A stretch of 64,000 nucleotides of DNA from Stutzerimonas stutzeri (GCA_002339675.1 DDKB01000014.1:124001-188000), one strand, 5' to 3'; shown: positions 52,276-62,345, numbered from the stretch's first letter. Notes: a model not told the origin generated them from the letters alone. Program-made: numbers and translations.

Positions 52276-52950
52276 ATGGCTGACAAGAAGGCGGTGATTC
52301 TACTTTCCGGCGGGCTTGACTCCGCAACCGTGGCCGCGATGGCGCTAGCGCAGGGGTATGCCTGCTACACGCTGAGTTTCGATTACGGCCAGCGCCATCG
52401 GGCCGAGCTGGCCGCAGCAGCGCGTGTTGCGCAGCGGCTGTCGGTGGTCGAGCATCGGGTGATCAGCATGAACTTCGGCGGGATCGGCGGCTCGGCGCTG
52501 ACCGATCCTGCACTGTCGGTGCCCGAGCAGCCGGGCGAAGGGATTCCGCTGACCTACGTGCCCGCGCGCAATACGGTGTTCCTTTCGCTCGCCCTGGGCT
52601 GGGCGGAAGTGCTGGGTGCGCAGGATATTTTCATCGGGGTGAACGCCGTGGACTATTCCGGTTATCCGGATTGCCGTCCGGCCTTCATCGCTGCCTTTGA
52701 GCGCCTGGCCAATCTCGCGACGAAGGCCGGCGTCGAGGGCCTTGGCTTCGCCATCCATGCGCCGCTGCAGCATATGAGCAAGGCCGAGATTGTGCAGGCG
52801 GGAGCGCAGCTGGGCGTCGACTATTCGATGACGGTGTCCTGCTACCAGGCCGATGAGAAGGGCCGGGCCTGCGGTCGCTGCGACAGTTGCCGGCTGCGCT
52901 CGGCGGGTTTTGCCGATGCGGGTCTGGCGGATCCGACACCGTATCGATGA
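52276..52950 (+). CDS. queC: 7-cyano-7-deazaguanine synthase
   Basis: QueC converts CDG to preQ0 with ATP and ammonia. The 224-residue protein has the PP-loop [13 protein letters not shown] and the zinc site [17 protein letters not shown]. It lies 46 bp after queE, the order also found in P. aeruginosa. The ATG at 52276 fits the family start ([13 protein letters not shown]). Confidence 0.95.
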   Translation: MADKKAVILLSGGLDSATVAAMALAQGYACYTLSFDYGQRHRAELAAAARVAQRLSVVEHRVISMNFGGIGGSALTDPALSVPEQPGEGIPLTYVPARNTVFLSLALGWAEVLGAQDIFIGVNAVDYSGYPDCRPAFIAAFERLANLATKAGVEGLGFAIHAPLQHMSKAEIVQAGAQLGVDYSMTVSCYQADEKGRACGRCDSCRLRSAGFADAGLADPTPYR

Positions 52951-52968
52951 TATTTTTACGATTTGCCG

Positions 52969-52996
52969 TTGATTTACTCAATCAAATCAGTATCAT
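52969..52996 (+). promoter_or_regulatory. Promoter of tRNA-Lys
   Basis: TTGATT (52969-52974) and TATCAT (52991-52996) with a 16-bp spacer lie 12 bp before the tRNA, in an AT-rich stretch unlike the surrounding GC-rich DNA. Confidence 0.6.
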
Positions 52997-53008
52997 GCGC
53001 ACCGCAAC

Positions 53009-53084
53009 GGGTCGTTAGCTCAGTTGGTAGAGCAGTTGGCTTTTAACCAATTGGTCGTAGGTTCGAATCCTACACGACCCACCA
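53009..53084 (+). tRNA. tRNA-Lys (anticodon TTT)
   Basis: A 76-nt cloverleaf: acceptor GGGTCGT pairs with ACGACCC, D-arm TAGCTCAGTTGGTAGAGCA, anticodon loop CTTTTAA with TTT at 53042-53044, T-arm GGTTCGAATCC, encoded CCA at 53082-53084. It decodes AAA/AAG. Confidence 0.98.
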
Positions 53085-53109
53085 GATTGTCCCGCAAGGG
53101 AGCGAAGAG

Positions 53110-53139
53110 CCGGATGCCGAGAGGTAATCCGGTTTTTTT
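53110..53139 (+). terminator. Terminator after tRNA-Lys
   Basis: CCGGAT/ATCCGG (53110-53115 and 53127-53132) form a 6-bp stem followed by seven T. Confidence 0.75.
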
Positions 53140-53283
53140 ATGTCTATCCATTTGGTTCTTCTGGGCCATATGGATCGTTTGGCTATAACTGGTGTTTTTC
53201 ACTACGACCTTGGTATGTGACCCGGGCCAGATCAAACGTAATAGACTGCTGCCTTCCGATTGTCCCGTTGGTTTGAGGCTCAC

Positions 53284-54780
53284 ATGTATTCCGATCGCAT
53301 TCGCCTGTCCGCCCTGCAGAGCAAGGTCATGAGCGCCCAAGAGGCCGCTACCTTTATCCACGACGGCATGACCGTCGGCATGAGCGGCTTCACCCGCGCG
53401 GGTGAAGCGAAGGCCGTGCCGCTGGCACTGGTCGATCGCGCAAAAGAAGAAAAACTGAAGATCAGCCTCATCACCGGCGCCAGCCTGGGTAACGACCTCG
53501 ACGGCAAGATGGCTGCCGCCGGCCTGTTGGCGCGTCGCGTCCCGTTCCAGGCCGATGCGACTCTGCGCAAGGCGATCAACCAGGGCGAGGTCATGTTCAT
53601 CGACCAGCATCTGTCGCACACGGTCGAGCAGATGCGCAACCACCAGATCAAGCGCCCCGATGTCACCATCATCGAGGCCGTCAGCATTACCGAGCAGGGT
53701 CACATCGTGCCGACCACCTCGGTGGGCAACTCGGCCAACCTGGCTGTGTTCGCCGACAAGATCATCGTCGAGCTGAACCTGGCTCACAACCTGAATCTGG
53801 AAGGCCTGCACGACATCTACTTCCCGGGTGAGCGTCCCAATCGCGGTCCGATCCCGCTGACCAAGGTCGACGATCGCATCGGCACCACCGCGATTCCGGT
53901 CGATCCGGCGAAAATTGCCGCGATCGTCATCACTGAGCAGCCTGATTCCTACTCGACGGTCACTCCGCCGGACGAGGAAACCCAGGCCATCGCCAACCAT
54001 CTCGTCGAATTCTTCAAGAAGGAAGTCGAAGCGGGACGTCTGCCGAAGAATCTCGGTCCGATGCAGGTCGGCATCGGTAACATCGCCAACGCCGTGGTCT
54101 GCGGCCTGATCGACTCGCCGTTCGAGGACCTGGTGATGTATTCCGAAGTGCTGCAGGACTGCACCTTCGAACTGATCGACGCCGGCAAGATGAAATTTGC
54201 ATCGGGCTGCTCGATCACCCTGTCCGAGCGTTGCAACAACCGCGTCTTCGGTAACCTGGAGAAGTACAAGGACAAGCTGATCCTGCGCCCGCAGGAAATC
54301 TCCAACCATCCCGAGCTGGTGCGTCGCCTCGGTATCGTCGGCATCAACACCGCGCTCGAGTTAGACATCTATGGCAACGTCAACTCGACGCACGTCGGCG
54401 GCACCAAGATGATGAACGGCATCGGCGGCTCCGGCGACTTCGCCCGCAACGCGAACATGGCGATCTTCGTCACCAAGTCCATCGCCAAGGGCGGCAACAT
54501 CTCTAGCGTCGTGCCGATGGTTGCGCATGTCGACCACACCGAGCATGACGTCGAGATCCTCGTCACCGAGCAGGGTCTGGCTGACCTGCGTGGTCTGGCG
54601 CCGCGCGAGCGGGCCCGTGTGATCATCGACAACTGCGTCCATCCTACCTACCGCGATGCGCTGAACCAGTATTTCGCAGGCGCCTGTGACAAGGGTGGCC
54701 AGACGCCGCATCTGCTGCGCGAAGCGATGAACTGGCACATCAACCTCGAAGAGCGCGGTCACATGCTCAAGGGTGAGTGA
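53284..54780 (+). CDS. Acetyl-CoA hydrolase/transferase family (succinyl-CoA:acetate CoA-transferase type)
   Basis: A 498-residue class I CoA-transferase with two related domains. SGFTRAGEAKAVPLAL and TVGMSG lie at the N-terminus, VMYSEVLQD in the region of the family catalytic glutamate, and a GIGGSGDFARNA loop and EQGLADLRGLAPRERA near the end. The family moves CoA between acetate and succinate or hydrolyses acetyl-CoA, aiding acetate use and the TCA cycle. The exact acyl partner is inferred. It has its own terminator. Confidence 0.92.
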   Translation: MYSDRIRLSALQSKVMSAQEAATFIHDGMTVGMSGFTRAGEAKAVPLALVDRAKEEKLKISLITGASLGNDLDGKMAAAGLLARRVPFQADATLRKAINQGEVMFIDQHLSHTVEQMRNHQIKRPDVTIIEAVSITEQGHIVPTTSVGNSANLAVFADKIIVELNLAHNLNLEGLHDIYFPGERPNRGPIPLTKVDDRIGTTAIPVDPAKIAAIVITEQPDSYSTVTPPDEETQAIANHLVEFFKKEVEAGRLPKNLGPMQVGIGNIANAVVCGLIDSPFEDLVMYSEVLQDCTFELIDAGKMKFASGCSITLSERCNNRVFGNLEKYKDKLILRPQEISNHPELVRRLGIVGINTALELDIYGNVNSTHVGGTKMMNGIGGSGDFARNANMAIFVTKSIAKGGNISSVVPMVAHVDHTEHDVEILVTEQGLADLRGLAPRERARVIIDNCVHPTYRDALNQYFAGACDKGGQTPHLLREAMNWHINLEERGHMLKGE

Positions 54781-54793
54781 TCGCTGCAGACAG

Positions 54794-54822
54794 ACCGCCG
54801 GCCGATGCCGGCGGTTTTTTTT
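54794..54822 (+). terminator. Terminator after the CoA-transferase gene
   Basis: A 9-bp perfect stem ACCGCCGGC/GCCGGCGGT (54794-54802 and 54807-54815), loop CGAT, followed by an eight-base T-run. Confidence 0.92.
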
Positions 54823-55007
54823 GCCTGTCAGAAACCCGGTAACCCCTCGCTTTCCCTTTTGCCGGGGCTTCGGCTAGTATTCCTCGCCCTTGGCGGGTGA
54901 GGTTCGCCGCGCGCTTGCGCAGTGGGCCGGTCCACCCCGTCGAGCCGATCCGGTCCTCCGGGCCGTGCTCGCGCTTGAAGAATGATGTGCCGTGCAGGAC
55001 CGTTAAC

Positions 55008-56066
55008 ATGACGCAGATACCCGAACGCATACTGGTGCAGGCGCACCTCGCGGCTAAGCAGCCCAACCCGCTGACGCCCGAGCAAGAAGCGCAGCTGCGC
55101 AGCGAAATCGCCGTTGAGCTCAAGCGGCAAAACGCGGTCCTCGTCGCCCACTACTACACCGATCCGGTGATCCAGGCGCTCGCTGAAGAAACGGGGGGCT
55201 GTGTCTCCGATTCGCTGGAGATGGCTCGTTTCGGCAACGAACACCAGGCGCAGACGGTCATCGTTGCCGGGGTGAAGTTCATGGGTGAGACCGCGAAGAT
55301 CCTCAATCCGGAAAAGCGGGTGCTGATGCCGACGCTGGAGGCGACCTGTTCGCTGGACCTCGGCTGCCCTGTGGAGGAGTTCGCGGCATTCTGCGACCAG
55401 CACCCGGAGCGCACGGTGGTGGTCTACGCCAACACCTCGGCGGCCGTGAAGGCCCGCGCCGACTGGGTGGTGACCTCCAGTTGCGCGCTGGAGATCGTCG
55501 AGAGCCTGATGGATAACGGCGAAAAGATCATCTGGGCGCCGGACAAGCACCTCGGCCGCTACGTGCAGCGTGAGACGGGCGCCGACATGCTCCTCTGGGA
55601 CGGTGCCTGCATCGTGCACGAAGAGTTCAAGGCCAGCCAGTTGCAGGACATGAAAGCGCTGTATCCCGAAGCAGCTGTGCTGGTTCACCCCGAGTCGCCG
55701 GAGGCGGTCATTGCGCTTGCCGATGCGGTGGGGTCGACCAGCCAGTTGATCAAGGCGGCGCAGACGCTGCCACATCCGACCTTCATCGTGGCCACTGATC
55801 GCGGCATCTTCTACAAGATGCAGCAGCTTTGCCCAGACAAGCAATTCATCGAGGCGCCGACCGCCGGCAATGGCGCCAGCTGCCGCAGCTGCGCTCACTG
55901 TCCGTGGATGGCGATGAATACGCTGGAGCGGACGCTGGATTGCCTGCGCACGGGCAGCAACGAGATCCTCGTCGACTCGGCGTTGATCCCGCGGGCGGTC
56001 AAGCCGTTGAAGCGCATGCTCGAATTCACCCAGGCCGCGCGCCTGCGGCAGGCCGGCAACGCCTGA
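55008..56066 (+). CDS. nadA: Quinolinate synthase A
   Basis: NadA condenses iminoaspartate with DHAP to quinolinate for NAD, using a [4Fe-4S] cluster. The 352-residue protein has [27 protein letters not shown], a cysteine in TCSLDLGCP and the C-terminal [11 protein letters not shown] cluster region. The ATG at 55008 was chosen since longer readings lie in the GC-rich leader. It converges with the bepA-like gene. Confidence 0.95.
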   Translation: MTQIPERILVQAHLAAKQPNPLTPEQEAQLRSEIAVELKRQNAVLVAHYYTDPVIQALAEETGGCVSDSLEMARFGNEHQAQTVIVAGVKFMGETAKILNPEKRVLMPTLEATCSLDLGCPVEEFAAFCDQHPERTVVVYANTSAAVKARADWVVTSSCALEIVESLMDNGEKIIWAPDKHLGRYVQRETGADMLLWDGACIVHEEFKASQLQDMKALYPEAAVLVHPESPEAVIALADAVGSTSQLIKAAQTLPHPTFIVATDRGIFYKMQQLCPDKQFIEAPTAGNGASCRSCAHCPWMAMNTLERTLDCLRTGSNEILVDSALIPRAVKPLKRMLEFTQAARLRQAGNA

Positions 56067-56117
56067 AGTTGACCGATCAGGTAGGCTATGCGCTCGATGC
56101 CTGACGCGTTGCAGGTA

Positions 56118-57548
56118 TCAGCGCAACATTTCCTCGACCATGCGCTTTTCTTCCATGAGTGCCTGTTGCCGCGCGTCGATGCGGGCTGCCATCTGGAAGT
56201 TATTCGAGCGGCGCTTGGCAAAATCCAGTTGTTCGATGGCCTGTTCGTAATCACCAATAAGCGCAAAGTACTCTGCCCGGGCTTCGTGCAGGCCGATGAT
56301 GTTGCCGGTCAGTCCGCGGATCTCTGACACCTGGTACCAGATGTCCGGGTCCTTGGGGCGCGCTTCGACCAGCGCATCGAGCTGTTGCTCGGCCTCCTGC
56401 AGCTTGTTTTCCTTGATCAGCAGATCGATGTTCGTCTGGCGCACCGGGTAGCTACCCGGATAAAGCCGGAGCAGGCTCTGGGTGCGCGCCCGAGCGGCGC
56501 CAAGGCGATTGGCGGTGATGTCCAGCTCGATCTGGGCCAGGTTGTAGATCGCGTCGTCCGGCTCCTTGGCCAGCAGCGGTTGCAGGTTGCCGGCGGCCTC
56601 GTCGAGCTGGCCGCTCTTGATCTGTGCCAGGGCCAGACCGTAGCGCGCGGCGTCCTGCTTCGGATCCTCGTTGAGCAGCGCCCGGAATCGCTTGGCGGTC
56701 ACTCCCGGCGTACTCTCGAACTTCAGGTCGACCCGGGCGCGCATCAGCTGATAGCGCAGACTGTCCTCGACCCCGCCGGCAGGGTACTGCTCGGCGCGGT
56801 TCTTGGTGTCGGCGATGCGCGACTCGGTGACCGGGTGGGTCAGGAGGAACTCGGGCGGCTTCTGGTCGTAGCGATACTGGCGCATCAGCCTACCGAACAT
56901 TTCCGGCATGGCGCGGGGGTCGTAGCCGGCGCGCTCCAGGTTGACGATGCCGATGCGGTCGGCCTCCTGTTCGTTCTGCCGGGAGAAGCGCCGCTGTGCC
57001 TGGATTGCTGCGGCCTGAGTCGAGACGATTGCTGCGATGCCGGCATCACCGGCGCCAGCGGCTGCGGCGACGACCCCGGCGAGCATGGCGGCCATCAGCG
57101 GCAGCTGCATGCGTTTCTGCTCCGCCAGCCCGCGGGCGAAATGCCGCTGTGACAGGTGCGCCAGTTCGTGGGTGAGCACGGAGGCGTATTCGGCCTCGGT
57201 CTGGGCATGCAGGAACAGCCCGCCGTTGACCCCGATGATGCCGCCGGGAGCGGCGAATGCGTTGAGTTGCGGACTGTCGAGCAGCACAAACTCCAGGCGC
57301 CGATCCTGCAACTGGCTGCTCTCGGCAAGCTTGTAGACGCTACGCTCGAGGTAATCCTTGAGCAGGGGGTCGGACAATTGCGGAACCTGGCCGCGCAGCA
57401 GGCTCAGCCAGGCGCGGCCGAGTTGGTGTTCCTGTTCCGGTGAGACGATCCCCGAGCTGGAGTCGCCCAGCGAGGGCAGGTCGTCGGCCATGGTCGGTTG
57501 TGCGATCAGGCACGCCAGTGTCAGCAGGGTTGGGCGCAGCAATTTCAT
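56118..57548 (-). CDS. bepA: M48 metalloprotease with TPR domain (BepA/YfgC-like)
   Basis: A 476-residue periplasmic protein. Signal peptide (cut after PTMA), zinc-protease motif HELAH in VLTHELAHLSQRH, the third ligand in QEADRIG, and a C-terminal TPR superhelix from about residue 280. BepA assists or degrades LptD and other outer-membrane proteins. The ATG at 57548 starts at the signal peptide. It is divergent from the tusA-like gene with 106 bp between. Confidence 0.92.
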   Translation of the reverse strand: MKLLRPTLLTLACLIAQPTMADDLPSLGDSSSGIVSPEQEHQLGRAWLSLLRGQVPQLSDPLLKDYLERSVYKLAESSQLQDRRLEFVLLDSPQLNAFAAPGGIIGVNGGLFLHAQTEAEYASVLTHELAHLSQRHFARGLAEQKRMQLPLMAAMLAGVVAAAAGAGDAGIAAIVSTQAAAIQAQRRFSRQNEQEADRIGIVNLERAGYDPRAMPEMFGRLMRQYRYDQKPPEFLLTHPVTESRIADTKNRAEQYPAGGVEDSLRYQLMRARVDLKFESTPGVTAKRFRALLNEDPKQDAARYGLALAQIKSGQLDEAAGNLQPLLAKEPDDAIYNLAQIELDITANRLGAARARTQSLLRLYPGSYPVRQTNIDLLIKENKLQEAEQQLDALVEARPKDPDIWYQVSEIRGLTGNIIGLHEARAEYFALIGDYEQAIEQLDFAKRRSNNFQMAARIDARQQALMEEKRMVEEMLR

Positions 57549-57654
57549 CCAGACTGGCTCTTCGAGGCGGGAGCGATACTGTAGCCTTGCCTCAGGGTCA
57601 CTGGCCAGCGGCGGTCGCAGGTCGGTATCCTGCGTGCCTTTTGAGGAGATCGAC

Positions 57655-57906
57655 ATGAGCCATGAGACTGAGCCAGACATTCATTGCGATGCCGAGCTGG
57701 ACGCTGCCGGCCTTGCCTGTCCGATGCCGTTGTTGAAGGCCAAGCTCGAGCTCAACCGGCTCGCCAGCGGCCAGGTGCTCAAGGTGCTGGCGACCGATCC
57801 TGGGTCGCAGCGCGATTTTCGCAGCTTTGCCCGCCTGGCCGGCCATGTGCTGTTGCGCGAGGACGCGCAGGCCGGTGTGTTTCGCTATTGGTTGCGCAAG
57901 GCCTGA
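57655..57906 (+). CDS. TusA/SirA-family sulfur carrier protein
   Basis: An 83-residue TusA-like protein with the persulfide Cys in GLACPMPLLKAKLEL. In P. aeruginosa the protein in this place (PA1006) is linked to molybdenum homeostasis and nitrate use rather than tRNA thiolation (from memory). A GAGGAG ribosome-binding site is present. It precedes a PerM-like gene by 18 bp. Confidence 0.9.
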   Translation: MSHETEPDIHCDAELDAAGLACPMPLLKAKLELNRLASGQVLKVLATDPGSQRDFRSFARLAGHVLLREDAQAGVFRYWLRKA

Positions 57907-57924
57907 GAGGCCCTAGGGACGGAT

Positions 57925-59004
57925 ATGCTCAACGTGCTGCGCGGCTGGATACATCGCTACTTTTCCGATGAGGAGGCGGTGGTTCTCGCCGTCCTGCTGA
58001 TCGTGGCATTCGCCGCGGTGCTGACGCTGGGTCAGATGCTGGCTCCAGTGCTGGCAGGGCTGGTGCTGGCCTTTCTGATGCAGGGCCTGGTCGCCGCGCT
58101 GGAGCGTGCGCGGGTTCCGCACCTGATCGCAGTCTGGCTGGTGTTCCTGATGTTCGTCGGCGCGCTGACCGTGTGCCTGCTGTTCTTCGTCCCGCTGATC
58201 TGGCAGCAGTTGCTGACGCTATTCAACGAGTTCCCTCGAATGCTGGTGGAGTGGCAGTCGCTGCTCATGTTGCTGCCGGAGCGCTATCCCCAGTTGCTCA
58301 CCGAGGCGCAGGTGCTGCGCGGCATCGATTTCATGCGCGGCGAGATCGGTCGTTATGGGCAGATCGTGCTCACCACCTCGCTGTCCAGCCTGCCGCTGTT
58401 GCTGGGGCTGATGATCTACCTGATCCTGGTCCCGATACTGGTGTTCTTCTTTCTCAAGGACCGGCAGCAGATCAGCGAATGGTTCTGCGCCTACCTGCCG
58501 CGCGAACGCGGGCTTATCACCCTGGTGGCACAGGAAATGAACGTCCAGATCGCCAATTACATCCGAGGAAAGGCGATCGAAATAGTGATCTGCGGGGTCG
58601 TGTCATACGCCGTCTTTGCGGTGCTGGAGCTGAACTACGCCGCGTTGCTGGCCCTGCTGGTCGGGGCCTCGGTGGTGGTGCCCTACATTGGTGCCACGGT
58701 GGTGACCATTCCCATTGCCCTGATCGGCTTGTTCCAGTGGGGCCTGGGCGATCAGTTCATCTATCTGATGGTGGCCTACGCCATCGTGCAGGCGCTGGAC
58801 GGCAACGTGCTGGTGCCGCTGCTGTTCTCCGAGGCGGTAAACCTGCATCCGGTGGCTATCATCTGTTCGGTGCTGCTGTTCGGAGGGCTGTGGGGCTTCT
58901 GGGGCGTGTTCTTCGCAATTCCCCTGGCCACCTTGTTCAAGGCGGTACTGTATGCCTGGCCGCGGCGGGCACCGGCAGTGCCCGTGGTCGAGCGGGTCGG
59001 CTAG
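57925..59004 (+). CDS. AI-2E/PerM-family membrane protein
   Basis: A 359-residue membrane protein with about eight helices. Motifs are LAPVLAGLVLAFLMQGLVAALERARVP (split across helix 2), LVPILVFFFLKDRQQ and EAVNLHPVAIICSVLLFGGLWG. It is only loosely similar to the family member at 28254-29342. Substrate unknown. It is probably co-transcribed with the TusA-like gene and converges with bcp. Confidence 0.9.
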   Translation: MLNVLRGWIHRYFSDEEAVVLAVLLIVAFAAVLTLGQMLAPVLAGLVLAFLMQGLVAALERARVPHLIAVWLVFLMFVGALTVCLLFFVPLIWQQLLTLFNEFPRMLVEWQSLLMLLPERYPQLLTEAQVLRGIDFMRGEIGRYGQIVLTTSLSSLPLLLGLMIYLILVPILVFFFLKDRQQISEWFCAYLPRERGLITLVAQEMNVQIANYIRGKAIEIVICGVVSYAVFAVLELNYAALLALLVGASVVVPYIGATVVTIPIALIGLFQWGLGDQFIYLMVAYAIVQALDGNVLVPLLFSEAVNLHPVAIICSVLLFGGLWGFWGVFFAIPLATLFKAVLYAWPRRAPAVPVVERVG

Positions 59005-59038
59005 CTCGCGGTGCGCTAGTCGCCCGGAGGGTTGTTGC

Positions 59039-59512
59039 CTAACCCGCGTGCAGCCTCTGGGCGGCTTCCAGCACGGCGTCGACGTGACCGGGTACCTTCA
59101 CGCCGCGCCAGGCCTGGTGCAGCACGCCGGTCCGGTCGATCAGGAAGGTGCTGCGGTCGACCCCCAGATACTCCTTGCCGTAGAGCTTTTTCAGCTTGAT
59201 CACGTCGAACAGCTGGCACAGCGCCTCGTCCTTGTCGCTGATGAGTTCGAAAGGGAAGCCCTGCTTGGCCTTGAAATTCTCGTGGGTCTTCAGGCTGTCG
59301 CGGGACACGCCGAAAACTACCGTGTTGGCAGCGAGAAACGCGTCGTGCGCGTCGCGAAAACCCTGGCCTTCAGTGGTGCAACCTGGCGTGTTGTCCTTCG
59401 GGTAGAAGTAGAGCACGACCTGCCGGCCGGCCAGGGTTTGGAGTTCGACCAGCGTGTCGCCGGTGGCGTGGGCCTGGAATGGCGGGACGGGTTGGTCGAT
59501 GGCGACGGACAT
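59039..59512 (-). CDS. bcp: Thiol peroxidase Bcp (peroxiredoxin Q)
   Basis: A 157-residue peroxiredoxin that reduces peroxides. The peroxidatic Cys45 is in DNTPGCTTEGQ; the residue five positions later, often the resolving Cys in PrxQ (E. coli PGCTVQACG), is Gly here. A 1-Cys-like mechanism or another Cys (DEALCQLF) is therefore implied. ATG 59515 is an alternative start one codon earlier. It lies just downstream of the gcvR-like gene, which ends 14 bp before. Confidence 0.92.
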   Translation of the reverse strand: MSVAIDQPVPPFQAHATGDTLVELQTLAGRQVVLYFYPKDNTPGCTTEGQGFRDAHDAFLAANTVVFGVSRDSLKTHENFKAKQGFPFELISDKDEALCQLFDVIKLKKLYGKEYLGVDRSTFLIDRTGVLHQAWRGVKVPGHVDAVLEAAQRLHAG

Positions 59513-59526
59513 CATGCGTTTCTCGT

Positions 59527-60087
59527 TCAAGGGTTCTGTGGGCGCCAGGGCTCGATCAGTGCGTCTAGGTTCAACGCATCGGCGAAATCCAGGAACTGGT
59601 CCCGCAACCAGCTGATCTGCGTGCCGGCCGGTAGTGTGACGGTCAGTGTCGCATTGAGCATGGTGCCGCCGGTCTGGGGCGCCTGGTAGGTGTCGCAGGT
59701 CAGGCTCTCCAGCTCGACCCGGTGATCGAGGAAGAACTGGCACAGCTCATTGAGGATGTCCGGGCGGTAGACGGAGCTGACGTAGGCGACATAGGGCAGC
59801 GCCTGCGGACGGCTCTCGGCGGCTTCGCTGCGCACCACATGGGTGGTGAATTCGTGCTTTTTCGCCAGTGCCGGCAGCGCCGTCTCCATGCGGGCTAGCG
59901 CGTCCCAGGTGCCGGTTATCTCCAGGACCAGCGCGCAGCATTCGCCATGACGGGTCAGGCGCGAGTTGACCACGGCGCAGCGGTTCTCGTTGCTGGCCCG
60001 GCACAGCACGTTGGTGAGCGCCATCGGGCTTTTGCCCATGGCGCTGATGACGAGAAATTGTTCGCGGGGTACGGGAGGGGTGGACAT
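59527..60087 (-). CDS. Glycine cleavage system regulatory protein (GcvR-like, two ACT domains)
   Basis: A 186-residue protein with two ACT-type domains. The N-terminal QFLVISAMGKSPMALTNVL and SRLTRHGECCALVLEITG are typical of GcvR. In E. coli GcvR binds GcvA to repress gcv. No gcv gene is nearby; in Pseudomonas it stands between bcp and dapA, as here. It is divergent from dapA. Confidence 0.88.
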   Translation of the reverse strand: MSTPPVPREQFLVISAMGKSPMALTNVLCRASNENRCAVVNSRLTRHGECCALVLEITGTWDALARMETALPALAKKHEFTTHVVRSEAAESRPQALPYVAYVSSVYRPDILNELCQFFLDHRVELESLTCDTYQAPQTGGTMLNATLTVTLPAGTQISWLRDQFLDFADALNLDALIEPWRPQNP

Positions 60088-60295
60088 GCAGGTTCCTGGC
60101 AGTGATGAATCGGGCGGCCAGCCAAGCCGAAACAGCTAAGGGTAGCGAAATACGCGGCCGGATGGAATGCGCGCACGGACGAGGATGAAGCCGCCGCGCT
60201 GGCGCAGCGCCCGCGCCCGATGCGTGCGCGTGCTCGCAAAGCGTTCAGGAGCCTTGTACCATTACGCCTCTCTTTTTCCGGCAGGAGTGGGTTGC

Positions 60296-61174
60296 ATGAT
60301 TGCGGGCAGTATGGTGGCGCTGGTCACTCCCATGGACGCGCAGGGCGGTATCGATTGGGCCAGCCTGAGCAAGCTGGTGGACTTCCATCTGCAGGAAGGC
60401 ACCAACGCAATCGTTGCGGTCGGTACCACGGGCGAATCCGCCACGCTTGAAGTGCCGGAACACATCGAGGTCATCCGGCGCGTAGTCGATCAGGTGAGCG
60501 GGCGTATCCCGGTCATCGCCGGAACCGGCGCCAACTCAACCCGCGAAGCCGTCGAGCTGACCGAGACTGCCAAAGAAGCGGGCGCCGACGCCTGCCTGCT
60601 GGTCACTCCCTACTACAACAAACCGACACAGGAAGGGCTGTACCTGCACTTCCGTCATGTCGCCGAGGCCGTTGCGATCCCGCAGATCCTCTACAACGTC
60701 CCGGGGCGCACCGCCTGCGACATGCTGCCGGAAACCGTCGAGCGCCTGTCGAAGGTGCCGAACATTATCGGCATCAAGGAAGCCACCGGCGACCTCAAGC
60801 GCGGCCAGGAGGTGCTCGATCGCGTCGGCAAGGAGTTTCTCGTCTATTCCGGTGACGATGCCACCGCGGTCGAGCTCATGCTGATGGGCGGCAAGGGCAA
60901 CATCTCGGTCACCGCCAACGTGGCACCGCGCGCCATGAGTGAGCTCTGCGCGGCAGCGATGGCGGGCGATGCGGAAAAGGCGCGGGCCATCAATGCCCTG
61001 CTGATGCCCTTGCACCAGACCCTGTTCCTCGAGGCCAACCCGATCCCGGTGAAATGGGCGCTACACGAGATGGGCCTGATTCCCGACGGCATCCGCCTGC
61101 CGATGACCTGGCTCAGCCAGCGTTGCCAGGAACCGCTGCGTGACGCCATGCGTCAATCCGGCGTGCTCGCCTGA
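60296..61174 (+). CDS. dapA: 4-hydroxy-tetrahydrodipicolinate synthase
   Basis: DapA condenses pyruvate with aspartate semialdehyde, the first DAP-specific step. The 292-residue TIM barrel has the GTTGESATL motif, Tyr in [15 protein letters not shown], and the Schiff-base Lys in [18 protein letters not shown] lies before the ATG. It precedes bamC by 41 bp, as in many gamma-proteobacteria. Confidence 0.97.
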   Translation: MIAGSMVALVTPMDAQGGIDWASLSKLVDFHLQEGTNAIVAVGTTGESATLEVPEHIEVIRRVVDQVSGRIPVIAGTGANSTREAVELTETAKEAGADACLLVTPYYNKPTQEGLYLHFRHVAEAVAIPQILYNVPGRTACDMLPETVERLSKVPNIIGIKEATGDLKRGQEVLDRVGKEFLVYSGDDATAVELMLMGGKGNISVTANVAPRAMSELCAAAMAGDAEKARAINALLMPLHQTLFLEANPIPVKWALHEMGLIPDGIRLPMTWLSQRCQEPLRDAMRQSGVLA

Positions 61175-61215
61175 ACCGATCTCGGTGTACCTGGTTTATC
61201 AATGAAGGAACATGC

Positions 61216-62316
61216 ATGAAGCGTTTGGCCGGCCTCTCGACCCTAGCCTTGATCATCTCTGGAACCAGCGGTTGTGGCTGGTTGTGGGGCGACGACGGGT
61301 ACTTCCGTGACCGTGGCAGCGACTACCTCAGCGCCCAGCAGGTGCCGCCGATGCAGGTTCCGACCGGTGCCAACCTGCGCCCGATCGAACCGCTGCTGCC
61401 GATTCCTCAGCAGGTGGCCGACACGCGCGCGTCCGGCGACTACGAGGTGCCCCGTCCGCAGCGGCTGGTGATCGACGAAGAGGCCAGCGACTACACCCTG
61501 CAGACTTCCGACGATGCACGCTGGCTGGTCGCGATGCGCGCGCCGTCGCAGGTCTGGGCACCGGCCCGCCAGTTCTTCACCGACAACGGTTTCCAGATCG
61601 CCGACGAGCGCCCTCAAACCGGTGAGTTCGTCACCGCGTGGCAGACGCGCGGTCAGTTGACGCCGGGTCTGGTTCGTAACCTTGGGCTGGGCGACGCCGA
61701 AACCCGCGTTCGCGTGCGCATCGAGCCAGGCGTCCAGCGCGACACCAGCGAGATCTCGGTCCTAAGCGTCCAGCGTCCGGCCGGTAGCAGTGCCGCTGTG
61801 GCCTGGCCCGAGGTTACCGAGCATGCCGAACTGGATCGCGTGCTGCTCGACGAGCTGCAGGCCGCGCTGAACCAGAGCAGCGCCGAAGGCGGTTCGGCTT
61901 CGCTGTTGGCCGAGCGCGCCTACGATGCACCTAGCCGCGTCACGCTCAGCGAGGCGGGCAGTGGCGCCCCGGTGCTTCAGCTCGACACCGATTTCAACCG
62001 CGCCTGGTCCAGCGTCGGGCGTGCCCTCGCCGCCAGCGACATCCTTGTCGAAGACCTCGACAGAAGCCTCGGCGTCTACTACATCAACCTGTCCGAAGGC
62101 GCAGCCAAGCCGGACGAGAAGCCTGGCTTCTTTGCTCGCCTGTTCGGCAGTGCGCCGGACCAGGAGGAGATCGACGCACGCGCCGAGCGCTATCAGGTGC
62201 GCGTGACCGACGCGGCGAACGGCGTGCAGGTCACGCTCGACAAGGACCTCGACACCGTCGCCCCGGCGGACGTGGCGCGCCGCGTACTGAACATGCTCAA
62301 GGACAGTCTCGATTGA
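61216..62316 (+). CDS. bamC: Outer-membrane assembly lipoprotein BamC
   Basis: BamC (NlpB) is an accessory lipoprotein of the BAM complex. The 366-residue protein has lipobox TSGC (Cys20), an unstructured N-terminal segment with YLSAQQVPPMQVP that contacts BamD, then two helix-grip domains. AAGGAA precedes the ATG. The dapA-bamC-purC order is the classical one, but purC here is an unusual form. Confidence 0.92.
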   Translation: MKRLAGLSTLALIISGTSGCGWLWGDDGYFRDRGSDYLSAQQVPPMQVPTGANLRPIEPLLPIPQQVADTRASGDYEVPRPQRLVIDEEASDYTLQTSDDARWLVAMRAPSQVWAPARQFFTDNGFQIADERPQTGEFVTAWQTRGQLTPGLVRNLGLGDAETRVRVRIEPGVQRDTSEISVLSVQRPAGSSAAVAWPEVTEHAELDRVLLDELQAALNQSSAEGGSASLLAERAYDAPSRVTLSEAGSGAPVLQLDTDFNRAWSSVGRALAASDILVEDLDRSLGVYYINLSEGAAKPDEKPGFFARLFGSAPDQEEIDARAERYQVRVTDAANGVQVTLDKDLDTVAPADVARRVLNMLKDSLD

Positions 62317-62345
62317 TCTGGCCCGAGCAGCCTGCTGGACCTGTT

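Noticed and set aside
53020..53100. Minus-strand peptide VGRVGFEPTTNWLKANCSTN
   Set aside because: It is the antisense translation of the tRNA-Lys T-arm and anticodon arm, a well-known spurious protein signature (GRVGFEPTT), not a gene.
53020..54309. 429-codon minus-strand frame across tRNA-Lys and the CoA-transferase gene
   Set aside because: Antisense to a strongly conserved CoA-transferase and to a tRNA; no family match.
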